From positions 1 through 60,705 of the forward strand of contig JAMLIC010000054.1 of NCBI GenBank assembly GCA_023954375.1: a DNA stretch of 60,705 nt, given 5' to 3'. The notes beneath the pieces were generated by a model that was not told where the DNA came from, ran no database searches, and was given only the letters and a program-made list of their open reading frames with translations. The first letter of the stretch is position 1; each line of letters opens with the position of its first letter. The translations under genes and the position numbers were made by a program. Source of the DNA: Planctomycetota bacterium (lineage in GTDB: Bacteria; Planctomycetota; J058). Positions 9,021 to 17,224 of the stretch are shown in pieces.

Positions 9021-9683
9021 GTGGACAAGCACGAGCTGGCCGACAGGGTGGGGGTGTCGATCCGCACGATCGAGCGGTGGCTGAAGATCGGCTGCCCGCA
9101 CGCGCGGGACGCCATGGGCCAGCTCGTCTTCGACGAGCACGCCGTGCGCGCCTGGGCGCGCGACCGCGACCTCCTGCGCGGCCGCCCGGACCCCAACGTC
9201 GAGAGCCGCAGCCTGCTCTCCGACGGCCCCGTGGCCACCCGCGAGAACCTGACCAAGGCCGAGATCGCCCGCAAGATCTCGATCGTCCGCCGAAACGAGC
9301 TGGAGATCGCGGCCGAGAAGGGGCTCAAGGGACTCGACCTGGCGCAGCGGATCCGCGAGGCGGGCACGCTCGACGAGCTCAACGCCATTGGCCGCGAGGT
9401 GGCCGCCCTGGTCGCCTCGGGTAGCCTCGTGGCGGCCCGGGCGACCGCGCTGCGCCAGCTCCTGGGTGACGCGCGCCGTGGGCTGCTCGCCGCCGCGCGC
9501 GACAGCCGCGGCGACGACGACGACCGCGTCGTGCTCTGCTCGACGCGGGGGCTGCGAGTACTCCAGGCCTTCGAGGCACTGGTGTCCGACGCGCGCCAGG
9601 CCCGCGTCGAGGCATTCGTCGCTGCGGAGCTCGAGCAGGACCTCCAGGAGCAGGCGGCCGGCCCGGGCGAGGTCACGCCATGA
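9021..9683 (+). CDS. Terminase small subunit (Nu1-like)
   Basis: A 220-residue protein from a GTG preceded by GGAGCGGGGGC. Residues 1-45 form a winged-helix DNA-binding unit: ELADRVGVSIRTIERWLKIGCP and QLVFDEHAVRAWARD, the arrangement of lambda Nu1 / helix_turn_helix_17 proteins. A helical middle (EIARKISIVRRNELEIAAEKG) likely mediates oligomerisation. It overlaps the large terminase by 4 bp (ATGA). It should recognise the packaging site and hand DNA to the large subunit. Confidence 0.75.
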   Translation: MDKHELADRVGVSIRTIERWLKIGCPHARDAMGQLVFDEHAVRAWARDRDLLRGRPDPNVESRSLLSDGPVATRENLTKAEIARKISIVRRNELEIAAEKGLKGLDLAQRIREAGTLDELNAIGREVAALVASGSLVAARATALRQLLGDARRGLLAAARDSRGDDDDRVVLCSTRGLRVLQAFEALVSDARQARVEAFVAAELEQDLQEQAAGPGEVTP

Positions 9684-11074
9684 ACGCCCCCCTGGACCTC
9701 GAGCGCCTGCTCCGCCTGGCCCAGGCGCGCGGCCGCGCTCCCCGGGACCGACCGGTGCGGGTCGTCGCGCCGGCGTACGCGCCCTGGCCCGGCCAGCGGC
9801 TCGCGTCGCGCAGCCCGGCGGAGACGCGGGTGGTCGTGGCGGGGCGCCAGATCGGCAAGACGACGTGGGCCGCGTTCGAGACGTTGCGGGTCGCCTGCGA
9901 GAAGCCGCGCTCGTTCAGCGCGGTGCTCGCGCCGACCTACCAGATCGCCATGTCCGCGATCGAGCGCCTGAAGCGCTTCGCGGCCTTCCTCCCGGGCGCC
10001 GTGTGGAAGGAGCAGAAGAAGCGCTTCGTGCTCGGCAACGGCTCGGTGATCGCGGTGTTCAGCGCGGACCGCACCGAGACGATCCGCGGGCCCACGATCA
10101 ACGGCGTCCTATGGATCGACGAGGGGGCCTACCTCTCCGAACAGGCCTACCAGGCCGCCCTGGGCGCGCTCGGCGCCGGCAACGGCCGCGTGATCGTCAC
10201 CACCACGCCGGCGGGCCGGAACTGGGTGTGGAAGGAGTTCACGAGCGAGGCGCCTGGCAACGCCGCCTTCCAGTTCCGCTCGACCGACAGCCCCTACACG
10301 AGCAAGGAGCGGATCGCCCGCCTGCGCACGAAAATGTCCGTGGAGAAGGCCGCCCAGGAGTTCGACGCCGTCTTCCTCGACGACCTCTACCGCGCCTTCC
10401 AGGACGTCACGCGGCTGTTCGTGAAGAGCCTGCCGCCGCGGCACGCGGAGAAGGACCCGCGCCACGTGCTCGGCCTGGACCTGGGTAAGGAGCAGGACTG
10501 GCTCGTGGCCACGCTCATGAACAAGTACGGCGAGGCGCGGATCGTCACCCGCTTCCGCCACCGGAGCTGGGCGGACACCCTGCCGCAGCTCACCTCGATC
10601 GCCCGGCACTTCCAGGCGCTGGTCGTCCTGGACCACGGCGCGGGCGGCGGCTACGGCGGCGTCGTCAAGGACCACCTCGAGCGCGACGGCGTGCCCGTGC
10701 TGGCGATCAAGACGGCCGTGGTCGGGACCAAGGCGCGCGTGATCGAGCAGCTCCGCGCCGACGTGCAGTGGGACCGGATCAAGGTGCTGGAGGGCGAGCA
10801 CACCTCGCAGCTCCGCCACGAGCTCGAGGTCCTCCAGGGGATCAAGCGGGTGCTGCACGGCCAGGAGCTCCTCGTCTACGAGGCGCCCCAGCTCGAGGGC
10901 GAGCACGACGACTGCGTGATCTCCATCGCCCTCGCCAACTGGGGCCGCCACCACGGCGAGGCCGGGCCAGCGGAGGAAGAGGTCGACCTGGCCGCCTTCG
11001 CGCGCCTAAACGCCCTGCTCGGCCGGCCACAGGACAGGTTCCGCGGCCTCGGGCCGCTGTGGAGGACGCCATGA
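9680..11074 (+). CDS. Phage terminase large subunit
   Basis: 464 residues. ATPase domain: Walker A VAGRQIGKTTW near residue 53, adenine-binding/motif region VLAPTYQIAMSAIERLK, Walker B GVLWIDEGAY near residue 142, and coupling motif VIVTTTPAGRNWVW near 170. C-terminal RNase H-like nuclease: LGLDLGKEQDW near 265, LVVLDHGAGGGYGG near 315 and GEHDDCVISIALA near 410 supply the acidic triad. It overlaps the small terminase and the next gene by 4 bp. It powers DNA packaging into the prohead and cuts the concatemer. Confidence 0.93.
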   Translation: MNAPLDLERLLRLAQARGRAPRDRPVRVVAPAYAPWPGQRLASRSPAETRVVVAGRQIGKTTWAAFETLRVACEKPRSFSAVLAPTYQIAMSAIERLKRFAAFLPGAVWKEQKKRFVLGNGSVIAVFSADRTETIRGPTINGVLWIDEGAYLSEQAYQAALGALGAGNGRVIVTTTPAGRNWVWKEFTSEAPGNAAFQFRSTDSPYTSKERIARLRTKMSVEKAAQEFDAVFLDDLYRAFQDVTRLFVKSLPPRHAEKDPRHVLGLDLGKEQDWLVATLMNKYGEARIVTRFRHRSWADTLPQLTSIARHFQALVVLDHGAGGGYGGVVKDHLERDGVPVLAIKTAVVGTKARVIEQLRADVQWDRIKVLEGEHTSQLRHELEVLQGIKRVLHGQELLVYEAPQLEGEHDDCVISIALANWGRHHGEAGPAEEEVDLAAFARLNALLGRPQDRFRGLGPLWRTP

Positions 11075-12684
11075 CCCCGACGACGGAGTCGCTCGAGCAC
11101 ATTGCCGAGAGCCTGCGGCCCCTGGCGGTCCCGCTGGCCTCGCTCACGCTCGACCCCGCCAACGCCCGGCGCCACCCCGAGCGGAACCTGGGCGCGGTGG
11201 AGGCCAGCCTGCGCCTCTACGGGCAGCGCAAGCCCGTCGTCGTCCGGCGGCAGGGCATGATCGTCGAGGCCGGCAACGGCACGGTGGAGGCCGCCAGGCG
11301 GCTCGGTTGGGCGCACGTGGCCGCGGTGATCGTGGACGACGACCCGATCACGGCCACGGGCTACTCCATTGCCGACAACCGGACCGCCGAGCTGGCCGAG
11401 TGGGACGACGAGGCGCTCTCGAAGCTGCTCCTCGAGCTGGAGAAGGGCGACGTCGACCTGGACGCCCTCGGCTGGAACGAGCGCGAGCTCGACGACCTGC
11501 TCGAGGGCCTCGACGGCCGCCCGGGCGACGAGCCGCAGGGCGAGGACGCGGGTCCCACGGAGCCGCCCGAGGAGCCGGTCAGCCAGCCGGGCGAGGTCTA
11601 CGCGCTCGGTCCCCACCGCCTGCTCTGCGGCGACTCCACGGACGCCGAGGCCGTGGCCCGACTCATGGCGGGCGAGAAGGCGCGCCTCATGGCCACCGAC
11701 CCGCCCTACCTGGTCGACTACGACGGCACGAACCACGGCTACCTGACGCCCGAGCAGCGGGAGCGGGCCGCGCGGGGCGGCAGCTACGGCGGCAAGCGCT
11801 GGGACGACTACAACGAGGCCTCGGCCACGCTCTGGCGCGACTTCCTCAACGTGGCGCTCCCGCACCTCGAAGACGACGCGCCGATCTACCAGTGGCACGC
11901 CTCGCGTCGCCAGGCGCTGGTCGAGGCCGCCTGGCAGGAGAACGGCCTCCTCGTCCACCAGACGATCGTGTGGGTGAAGAAGCGGCCCGTGCTCACGCGG
12001 TCGCACTTCCTCTGGACCTACGAGCCGTGCTTCTACGGCTGGAAGCAGGGCTTCCAGCCCGAGCGCGACCGGCGCCCCCCGCCCGACACGCGCAACGTGT
12101 GGGAGATCGGCACGGACACGCTCGACGTGAAGGACGTCCACCCCACGCAGAAGCCGCTGGAGGTGTGTCGCTGGCCGATCCGCTGGCACCTGCGCCGGGG
12201 TGAGCTCTGCTACGAGCCGTTCGGCGGCAGCGGCACCTGCGTGATCGCCGCGGCCATGGAGGGCCGCCGCTGCTACGCGATCGAGCTCAGCCCGGCCTTC
12301 TGCGACGTGATCCGAAAGCGCTGGGGCGACTACGCCCGCTCGGCGGGGCTCGACCCGGGGACGGGGGCCTTGCCCCGAGGACTGGGGCAAGGGCGACCGC
12401 CGCCGGCTCGCCGCCCGCGACGTCCCCGCGGCCGTGCTGGAGCTGGTGGACCGCAGGCAGGGCGGGCGCCTTTGCGTGCTGTGCCGCGAGCAGGGGCTGG
12501 TCACGCCAGAGGACGAGCCGCTGGTCCTCGACCACCTCCAGCCGCTCGCCGAGGGCGGCGACAACCACTTCGCCAACCTGCGCTGGCTCTGCCGCTCACA
12601 CAACGCCCGGCGCGGCGCGCGGGCCGGGTTCACGGGCGAGCCGGCCTGGGCGATCCGCCCGCGAGGTCGTTGAGCCGTGCCTGA
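11071..12684 (+). CDS. ParB-like / DNA N4-N6 methyltransferase fusion (3' end probably shifts frame)
   Basis: The ATG at 11071 overlaps the terminase stop. Residues 1-150 are ParB/Srx-like (LTLDPANARRHPE, GRKP-type loop LYGQRKPVVVRR, IVEAGNGTVEAARRLGW). Residues 185-430 are a beta-class amino-methyltransferase: DPPY at about 209 (MATDPPYLVDYDG), the target segment, then HPTQKPLEV and the SAM loop FGGSGTCVIAAAMEG near 385. Beyond residue ~430 this frame turns into Arg/Pro-rich, shadow-like sequence, while an HNH domain is encoded in frame 2; a frameshift near 12355-12385 would fuse the two. Such enzymes are common beside phage terminases. Confidence 0.88.
   Translation: MTPTTESLEHIAESLRPLAVPLASLTLDPANARRHPERNLGAVEASLRLYGQRKPVVVRRQGMIVEAGNGTVEAARRLGWAHVAAVIVDDDPITATGYSIADNRTAELAEWDDEALSKLLLELEKGDVDLDALGWNERELDDLLEGLDGRPGDEPQGEDAGPTEPPEEPVSQPGEVYALGPHRLLCGDSTDAEAVARLMAGEKARLMATDPPYLVDYDGTNHGYLTPEQRERAARGGSYGGKRWDDYNEASATLWRDFLNVALPHLEDDAPIYQWHASRRQALVEAAWQENGLLVHQTIVWVKKRPVLTRSHFLWTYEPCFYGWKQGFQPERDRRPPPDTRNVWEIGTDTLDVKDVHPTQKPLEVCRWPIRWHLRRGELCYEPFGGSGTCVIAAAMEGRRCYAIELSPAFCDVIRKRWGDYARSAGLDPGTGALPRGLGQGRPPPARRPRRPRGRAGAGGPQAGRAPLRAVPRAGAGHARGRAAGPRPPPAARRGRRQPLRQPALALPLTQRPARRAGRVHGRAGLGDPPARSLSRA
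12434..12673 (+). CDS. HNH endonuclease domain protein
   Basis: 79 residues from a GTG at 12434. CVLCREQG and LVLDHLQPLAEGGDNHFANLRWLCRSHN give the CxxC and H..H/N pattern of HNH nucleases. Coding-like sequence in the same frame extends upstream to about 12360 (EDWGKGDRRRLAARDV) with no start codon between 12308 (TGA) and 12434, which suggests that it is the C-terminal domain of the preceding methyltransferase reached by frameshift or after a sequence error. Its stop lies three bases before the portal start. Phage HNH proteins often assist terminase. Confidence 0.75.
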   Translation: MLELVDRRQGGRLCVLCREQGLVTPEDEPLVLDHLQPLAEGGDNHFANLRWLCRSHNARRGARAGFTGEPAWAIRPRGR

Positions 12685-14140
12685 GCTGTGGATCCCGGCC
12701 GGCGCCGCGCGCGAGCGCGAGCTCGGGGCGGGCAGGACGCCGGATCTGGCGCCGTTCGTCCGCGCCAACCTGGGCGCCCTGACCGGGGGCCTGGGACCCG
12801 TGAGCCGGGCGCTCGAGGGCTGGGTCCTCGGGCAGACGGCGAAGAGCATGGACCCCCGGCTCGTCCCGCTCTCGGCGCTCCGGGCCATGGGCTCGCACCC
12901 GGTCGTCTACTTGGCCGAGCGCACGATCACCGGGATCGTCCGCCGCCCGAACCTGTACTTCGTCCGCCACGCCGACAAGCGCGTGGTCAAGGAGACCGAG
13001 GAATGGCTCTGGCCGCTCCTCCCGGACCTGCTGGCCTGCGCGGCGCGCGCCTACGTCTACGGCGCGATCCCGGTGGTCCTCGACTGGGGCCGCAGGGACC
13101 TGCGGATCGAGGTGCCGCGCGAGCAGGGCGGCGTGCGCAACAAGAGGCTCCCCGGCCACACGCACTACGTGAGGGCCCACGAGGTGTGGCCGGGCGACGC
13201 CGAGCTGGAGGTCGACGACGAGGGGGCGCTGGCCGCGCTGCGGGTCGACGGCCGGCGCTACGCGGCCAACCGCGCCCACGTGTTCGTGTGGGACCGGGAG
13301 TTCGGTTCCTGGGCCGGGCAGGGCGCGCGGCGCCGCGCGTGGCAGAGCTACGTGGAGAGCCTGGGCACGCGGCTCCTCTACGCGCTCTACCTGGAGCGGT
13401 CGGTGGACTCGCCGCGCCTCGTCTACGCGCCGGCGGGGACGACCCAGATCGACGGCCGCGACGTGCAGATCACCGAGTACATGGGCCAGCTCAGCGCCGC
13501 GCTGCGCGGCTCGGGCACGCTGGCGCTGCCGTCCGTGCGCGACGTCAACGGCCACCGGCGCTACGAGCTGGAGACGCTGGACATTCCGGACCGCAAGGAC
13601 GTGTGGCAGCAGGCGCTCAACTACCACGACGCCGGGATCCTCATGGCTTACCTGGTCCCGCCGCGCCTGGCAGGCCTCGACGACCTGGCGGCCACGGGCG
13701 CCAAGGTCCTCGACGGCGCGCTGAAGGAGTTCATACAGGACTTCGCCCAGTTCGCGGCCGAGAACCTGACCCACCTCGTGCGGGCGGTCCACGCGGTCAA
13801 CCACGACCCGGACCAGGTCCCGGCGCCGGAGGTGCTCGCCTACGAGATCCCGGCCTCGGCCCGGAAGCTCTACCTGGAGGTCCTGCGCCTCGTCAGCGCC
13901 GCCCGCCTCGAGCAACCGCCCGCGGCCTGGGTCGACGTGCCGGGGCTGCTCGATCAGCTCGGTGTGCCGCTGCGCACGTCGCCGGCGGCGACGGAGGCGG
14001 GGGCGCAGACGAACCAGGTGGGTCGGTCCCGGGACGCCACGGGCGGGCGCGAGGAGCGCCGCGAGGACGCGCGCACGGTCGAGGGCGAGGACGCGGTGGG
14101 AGCACGGGGCGAGGCCCAGGACGAGGGGGGAGTGCCATGA
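12677..14140 (+). CDS. Phage portal protein (Mu gp29/DUF935-like)
   Basis: 487 residues, GTG start three bases after the HNH stop. It sits directly behind the packaging genes and has portal-like features: an N-terminal alpha/beta part (VYLAERTITGIVRR, AYVYGAIPVVLDWGRR), the residues DIPDRKDVWQQALNYHDAGI before a long helix, and the motif VPPRLAGLDDLAATGAKVLDGALKEF, resembling the G-S-x-A stem region of gp29-type portals. The last ~50 residues are Gly/Glu-rich. Its 3' end is duplicated 2.9 kb downstream. Length fits the family. Role: the dodecameric DNA channel of the head. Confidence 0.75.
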   Translation: MPELWIPAGAARERELGAGRTPDLAPFVRANLGALTGGLGPVSRALEGWVLGQTAKSMDPRLVPLSALRAMGSHPVVYLAERTITGIVRRPNLYFVRHADKRVVKETEEWLWPLLPDLLACAARAYVYGAIPVVLDWGRRDLRIEVPREQGGVRNKRLPGHTHYVRAHEVWPGDAELEVDDEGALAALRVDGRRYAANRAHVFVWDREFGSWAGQGARRRAWQSYVESLGTRLLYALYLERSVDSPRLVYAPAGTTQIDGRDVQITEYMGQLSAALRGSGTLALPSVRDVNGHRRYELETLDIPDRKDVWQQALNYHDAGILMAYLVPPRLAGLDDLAATGAKVLDGALKEFIQDFAQFAAENLTHLVRAVHAVNHDPDQVPAPEVLAYEIPASARKLYLEVLRLVSAARLEQPPAAWVDVPGLLDQLGVPLRTSPAATEAGAQTNQVGRSRDATGGREERREDARTVEGEDAVGARGEAQDEGGVP

Positions 14141-14308
14141 AGTGCCCGCGGTGCATGGGGCCGACGCACGTCTACGAGACGCGCAGGCGGCAGGGCGGGA
14201 CGGCATGTCGCCGGAGTGCGGGGATCGGTTCGTCACGCTGGAGCAGGTCACGGTCGTGGCGCGGCTGCGCCGCGGGCGGGGGTCGCTGCTCCGTCGTCGG
14301 TGGGCTCG
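13931..14308 (+). repeat. Direct repeat around the cargo block, left copy
   Basis: This stretch (portal 3' end plus zinc-ribbon gene) recurs imperfectly at 16797-17208, with weaker similarity starting a little upstream (CCTCGAGCA...CCGCC at 13906 and 16768). The copies differ by substitutions and small indels, so the duplication is not recent. Between them lie the CxxC gene and the GHKL ATPase gene, which suggests that cargo insertion and duplication were linked. Confidence 0.85.
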
Positions 14309-14324
14309 CCTCAGCACATCGTGA
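14137..14324 (+). pseudogene. Small NrdR-like zinc-ribbon gene, frameshifted
   Basis: The ATG overlaps the portal stop (ATGA). The first frame gives MKCPRCMGPTHVYETRRRQGG, very like the zinc ribbon that opens NrdR, then becomes meaningless. From about 14203 another frame continues with SPECGDRFVTLEQVTVVARL, the second half of such a ribbon (C..CG.RF.T). Compared with the second copy at 16990, about 20 bp are missing here between the halves. As it stands the gene should not give the full ribbon. Confidence 0.6.
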
Positions 14325-14526
14325 AGCCGTAGGCGGCCCCGAGCGCGGTCGCCGGCCGACGGCGTTCGCGTCGTAGGTGACGATCGCCAGCAGGCGCTCG
14401 ACGGGATCGTCCCGCAGGACGAGGGGAGCCCGTCCGGGGTCTGGCCGTCCCCGGCGTTGCATGTGCGACTGGAGACGCGCTCATCAACCATCTCTCCTGC
14501 ACGACTGCGAGAAGGACGACTTCACC

Positions 14527-14892
14527 GTGTCCAACGAGGAGTACGCGGTCGTCGAAAACGAGAAGGGAGAGCTGCAGGTCCTCGTGGAGGACGACCGTGG
14601 CGACACGCACTCCCTGGCGTGCGAGAACTGCGGCGGCACCTCCTTCGATGTGGCGGACGAGAGCATGTGCAGCTACTGCGAGAACACCTGGTCGAACCAT
14701 GGAGGACGACCAGGGCACCACTGCTCGGTGACTCTCATTGGCTTACCAGGCCGCCTTGCCCCTCACGGGTTGCTCACACGTTTCCCCCGGCTTCGCCGGG
14801 ACACCAGCTTGGGCCGTCGCTACTTGAGGATGGTTATCAACATCTCCACAGGCGTCGGGGGGGCGTGTTCTCCACAGGCTGTGTCGCCTTAA
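14527..14892 (+). CDS. Small acidic CxxC protein, unknown
   Basis: About 121 residues from a GTG at 14527. Residues 1-65 look coding: an acidic start (SNEEYAVVENEKGELQVLVE) then two CxxC pairs (ACENCGG and CSYCENTW) likely to bind zinc. After GHHC (about residue 66) the sequence looks less protein-like and is poorer in GC, so the true end may have been lost by frameshift. It lies 85 bp before the GHKL ATPase gene inside the repeat-flanked cargo block and may belong with it. No function assigned. Confidence 0.5.
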   Translation: MSNEEYAVVENEKGELQVLVEDDRGDTHSLACENCGGTSFDVADESMCSYCENTWSNHGGRPGHHCSVTLIGLPGRLAPHGLLTRFPRLRRDTSLGRRYLRMVINISTGVGGACSPQAVSP

Positions 14893-14977
14893 GCGAGGGC
14901 GCGCAAGGGGTTTGTCGTAGGGCCGTGTCATGCTCTCCGCCGACACGTGGGGATGTCCCACGGGGGGGAGCGGTTCC

Positions 14978-16732
14978 TTGACAACGACCATTGAGCGCCT
15001 GGAGATCGACACAAAGGGCGCGATGCAGTCCTTCCTGGGGAGCATCCACGACCGCTGCCCGCCCGGGCAGATCTGGCGCGAGTTCACGCAGAACGCGATC
15101 GAGGCCTACACGCGTCACAAGCTCACCGGCGACGTCGTCTGGCACCACGAGGAGGCGGCGGAGCAGTCCGGACGCTACCACTGGGCGGTCTACGACGCCG
15201 GCGTCGGCATGAGCCGCGAGACCATGCGCGCCTACCTCGGGAAGGTGTTCTCGAGCGGGGGCACGATCGCGGCGGACCGGAACCACGGGATCGGGAGCCG
15301 ACAGGCCGGACTGCGCGACTCGCCGGGCGGTATCCAGTGGCTGTCGTTGTACGACGGCGTGGTTAGCTCGGCGCACCTGTCCATGAAGGACGGGAAGCTC
15401 CCCGAGATCGAGTGGGACGACAGCTACACCGCCGACGACCTGCCAGACGCCATCGTGAAGGCGGGCCATGGGACCCAGGTGATCTTCTGGGGAATGCCCG
15501 CCCAGACCCGTCGCGAGCTCTACAACGACCGCCTGTGGACGAAGCTCGCGCAGCGCTACCACCAGCTCCCCGACGGCCTCGCGATCAAGGTGCAGGCGTG
15601 GGTAGACGACAACGGCGAGCAGCGCTCCACGTTCCACTCGGTTACACCCCACGGGGTGGCGCTTGCCGACTGCGCCGAGATCTCGGAGCCGTATGTCTTC
15701 AGCGACGGCTCGTACATGGAGATCTTCGTCCTGCGGCCGGAGCACCTGCAGAACTACCAGGGCGACAAGTTCCGTAAGGAGCATGACCTCGCGAGCAAGC
15801 ACAAGCTCACCGACCTGAAGGCGCGCGTCTGCGTCGTGTACCAGAACGAGGCGTACGAGAACGTCGCTGGCGGCGGCGCGCAGCAGCGGATCCAGCGCTT
15901 CGGCCTCACCTACGGCTCGGAGAGGGTGGTCCTGATGCTGTACCCGAACCCGAAGAAGTTCGTCCCGAGCGAGGAGCGCAGCCGGATCGTGCCGCGCGCC
16001 GTCACCGGTCGCGAGGGTCCTGGCCTGCCAGTGGACGAGTGGGCAGCCGAGTTCGTGGCGAACATGCCCGAGAGTATCCGTGCTTACGTGGAGCAGAGCG
16101 CCGTCGGCACGCGGGCTGATGGTTTGCGCGAGCTCTACGACCGCGCTCGCCACGTCTGGTCGACGAACTGCGCGTCGTCCTCGAGCGGCGAGGGCGAGCA
16201 CGGCGGTGAGGGGCTCAGTGCTCCCGAGCCGAGGAAGCGCAAGAAGAAGAAGCAGGAGCTGGAGCGCGAGGACGACTCGGACGACGAGCGAGGGCCGAGT
16301 AGCCCGAGGCAGCCCGCCACGCGCGGCGCGGGTCACCAGCAGGGTGGGCACCGCGACGCGTTCTCTCTGCCCCGGATCGACTGGGTGCGCAACAAGGACC
16401 TGCCCGACGAGGACCCCTGCAGGCATAAGGCGGGGTTTTACAACCACAACGCGCTCGGAGGCGCGCTCCTCAAGCTGAACGAGGACTGGGTGGGCCTCGC
16501 GGAGTGGCGGAAGGCCGTCGGGGCAGGTCACCCAGGCTGGTCGGGGCCGCGCGTGAAGGTCGCCACGCGCGAGGTCTACCAGGTGCTGGCGATCGACCTG
16601 ATCTTGCGCGCCCGCTACTTCAGCAAGGAGCCGCCCTCGTCGGAGGAGATCGGCGAGTGCTTCCAGCAGCGCATGGCGCGCGAGCTCGTGCTCGATGCGC
16701 TCCATCCGCGCGGCCTGCGGCTCGTCTCGTGA
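14978..16732 (+). CDS. GHKL-fold ATPase (Hsp90/MutL/histidine-kinase-like), cargo gene
   Basis: About 584 residues from a TTG preceded by GGGGGGGAGCGG (an ATG at 14930 is the alternative). All GHKL motifs are present: N box REFTQNAIEAYTRH near residue 30, G1 YDAGVGMSRETM near 73, G2 NHGIGSRQAGL near 104, and GHGTQVIFWG near 165. A charged, low-complexity linker (RKRKKKKQEL...EDDSDDE) near residue 430 precedes a C-terminal ~130-residue domain with PRIDWVRNKDLPDEDP. No kinase receiver or transmembrane part is seen. Stand-alone GHKL ATPases of this size are frequent in defence or phage-accessory loci; the actual role is unknown. Confidence 0.75.
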   Translation: MTTTIERLEIDTKGAMQSFLGSIHDRCPPGQIWREFTQNAIEAYTRHKLTGDVVWHHEEAAEQSGRYHWAVYDAGVGMSRETMRAYLGKVFSSGGTIAADRNHGIGSRQAGLRDSPGGIQWLSLYDGVVSSAHLSMKDGKLPEIEWDDSYTADDLPDAIVKAGHGTQVIFWGMPAQTRRELYNDRLWTKLAQRYHQLPDGLAIKVQAWVDDNGEQRSTFHSVTPHGVALADCAEISEPYVFSDGSYMEIFVLRPEHLQNYQGDKFRKEHDLASKHKLTDLKARVCVVYQNEAYENVAGGGAQQRIQRFGLTYGSERVVLMLYPNPKKFVPSEERSRIVPRAVTGREGPGLPVDEWAAEFVANMPESIRAYVEQSAVGTRADGLRELYDRARHVWSTNCASSSSGEGEHGGEGLSAPEPRKRKKKKQELEREDDSDDERGPSSPRQPATRGAGHQQGGHRDAFSLPRIDWVRNKDLPDEDPCRHKAGFYNHNALGGALLKLNEDWVGLAEWRKAVGAGHPGWSGPRVKVATREVYQVLAIDLILRARYFSKEPPSSEEIGECFQQRMARELVLDALHPRGLRLVS

Positions 16733-16791
16733 AGATCCCCAAGACCTACTCCGAGGACGAAGACAACCTCGAGCAGCCGCCGGAGGCCTGA
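16729..16791 (+). CDS. Possible 20-residue peptide or gene remnant
   Basis: A GTG overlapping the GHKL stop (GTGA) opens MKIPKTYSEDEDNLEQPPEA and then stops. NLEQPPEA resembles the RLEQPPAA of the portal at the corresponding point, so this is where the cargo block runs into the duplicated portal tail. It may be a truncated second gene rather than a functional peptide. Confidence 0.25.
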   Translation: MKIPKTYSEDEDNLEQPPEA

Positions 16792-16796
16792 CCTGA

Positions 16797-17208
16797 GTCG
16801 ACGTGCCGGGGCTGCTCGACCAGCTTGCGTGCCGCAGCACACGTCGCCAGCGGCGACGGAGGCGGGGCCGCAGGCGAACCAGGTCGATCGGCCCCGGGAC
16901 GTCACAGGCGGGCGCGAGGACGCTCGCACGGTCGGGGGCGAGGACACGGTGGGAGCCAGGGGCGAGGCCCAGGACGGAGGAGCGACGCCATGAGTGCCCG
17001 CTGTGCATCGGTCCGACGCACGTCCCGCTGTGCATGGGTCCGACGTACGTCTACGAGACGCGGAGGCGGCAGGGCGGAACTGCCGTCCAGCGGCGCCGGG
17101 TGTCATGTCGCCTGATTGCGAGCACAGGTTCGTCACGCCGCCGCCGGTCACGGTCGTGGCGCGGCTGCGCCGCGGGCGGGGATCGCCGCTCAACCGCCGG
17201 TGGGCTCG
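16797..17208 (+). repeat. Direct repeat around the cargo block, right copy
   Basis: Degenerate copy of 13931-14308. The portal part is no longer open and the zinc-ribbon part contains an internal tandem duplication (CGCTGTGCAT followed by GTCCGACG, twice). Confidence 0.85.
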
Positions 17209-17220
17209 AGGTTCGGCATG
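16990..17220 (+). pseudogene. Second zinc-ribbon copy, degenerate
   Basis: Copy of the gene at 14137. ATGAAGTGCCCG has become ATGAGTGCCCG, a one-base loss directly after the start. The ribbon halves survive in separate frames: GPTYVYETRRRQGGTAVQRR and SPDCEHRFVTPPPVTVVARL. It should not make a functional ribbon. Confidence 0.6.
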
Positions 17221-17224
17221 ACGG

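Noticed and set aside
12500..12684. C-terminal extension of the methyltransferase frame
   Set aside because: Arg/Pro/Gly low-complexity that mirrors the HNH gene in another frame; treated as read-through, not a domain.
14834..14882. TTATCAACA and TCCACAGG elements resembling DnaA boxes
   Set aside because: One mismatch to TTATCCACA, no AT-rich unwinding region and no initiator gene nearby; not enough for an origin.
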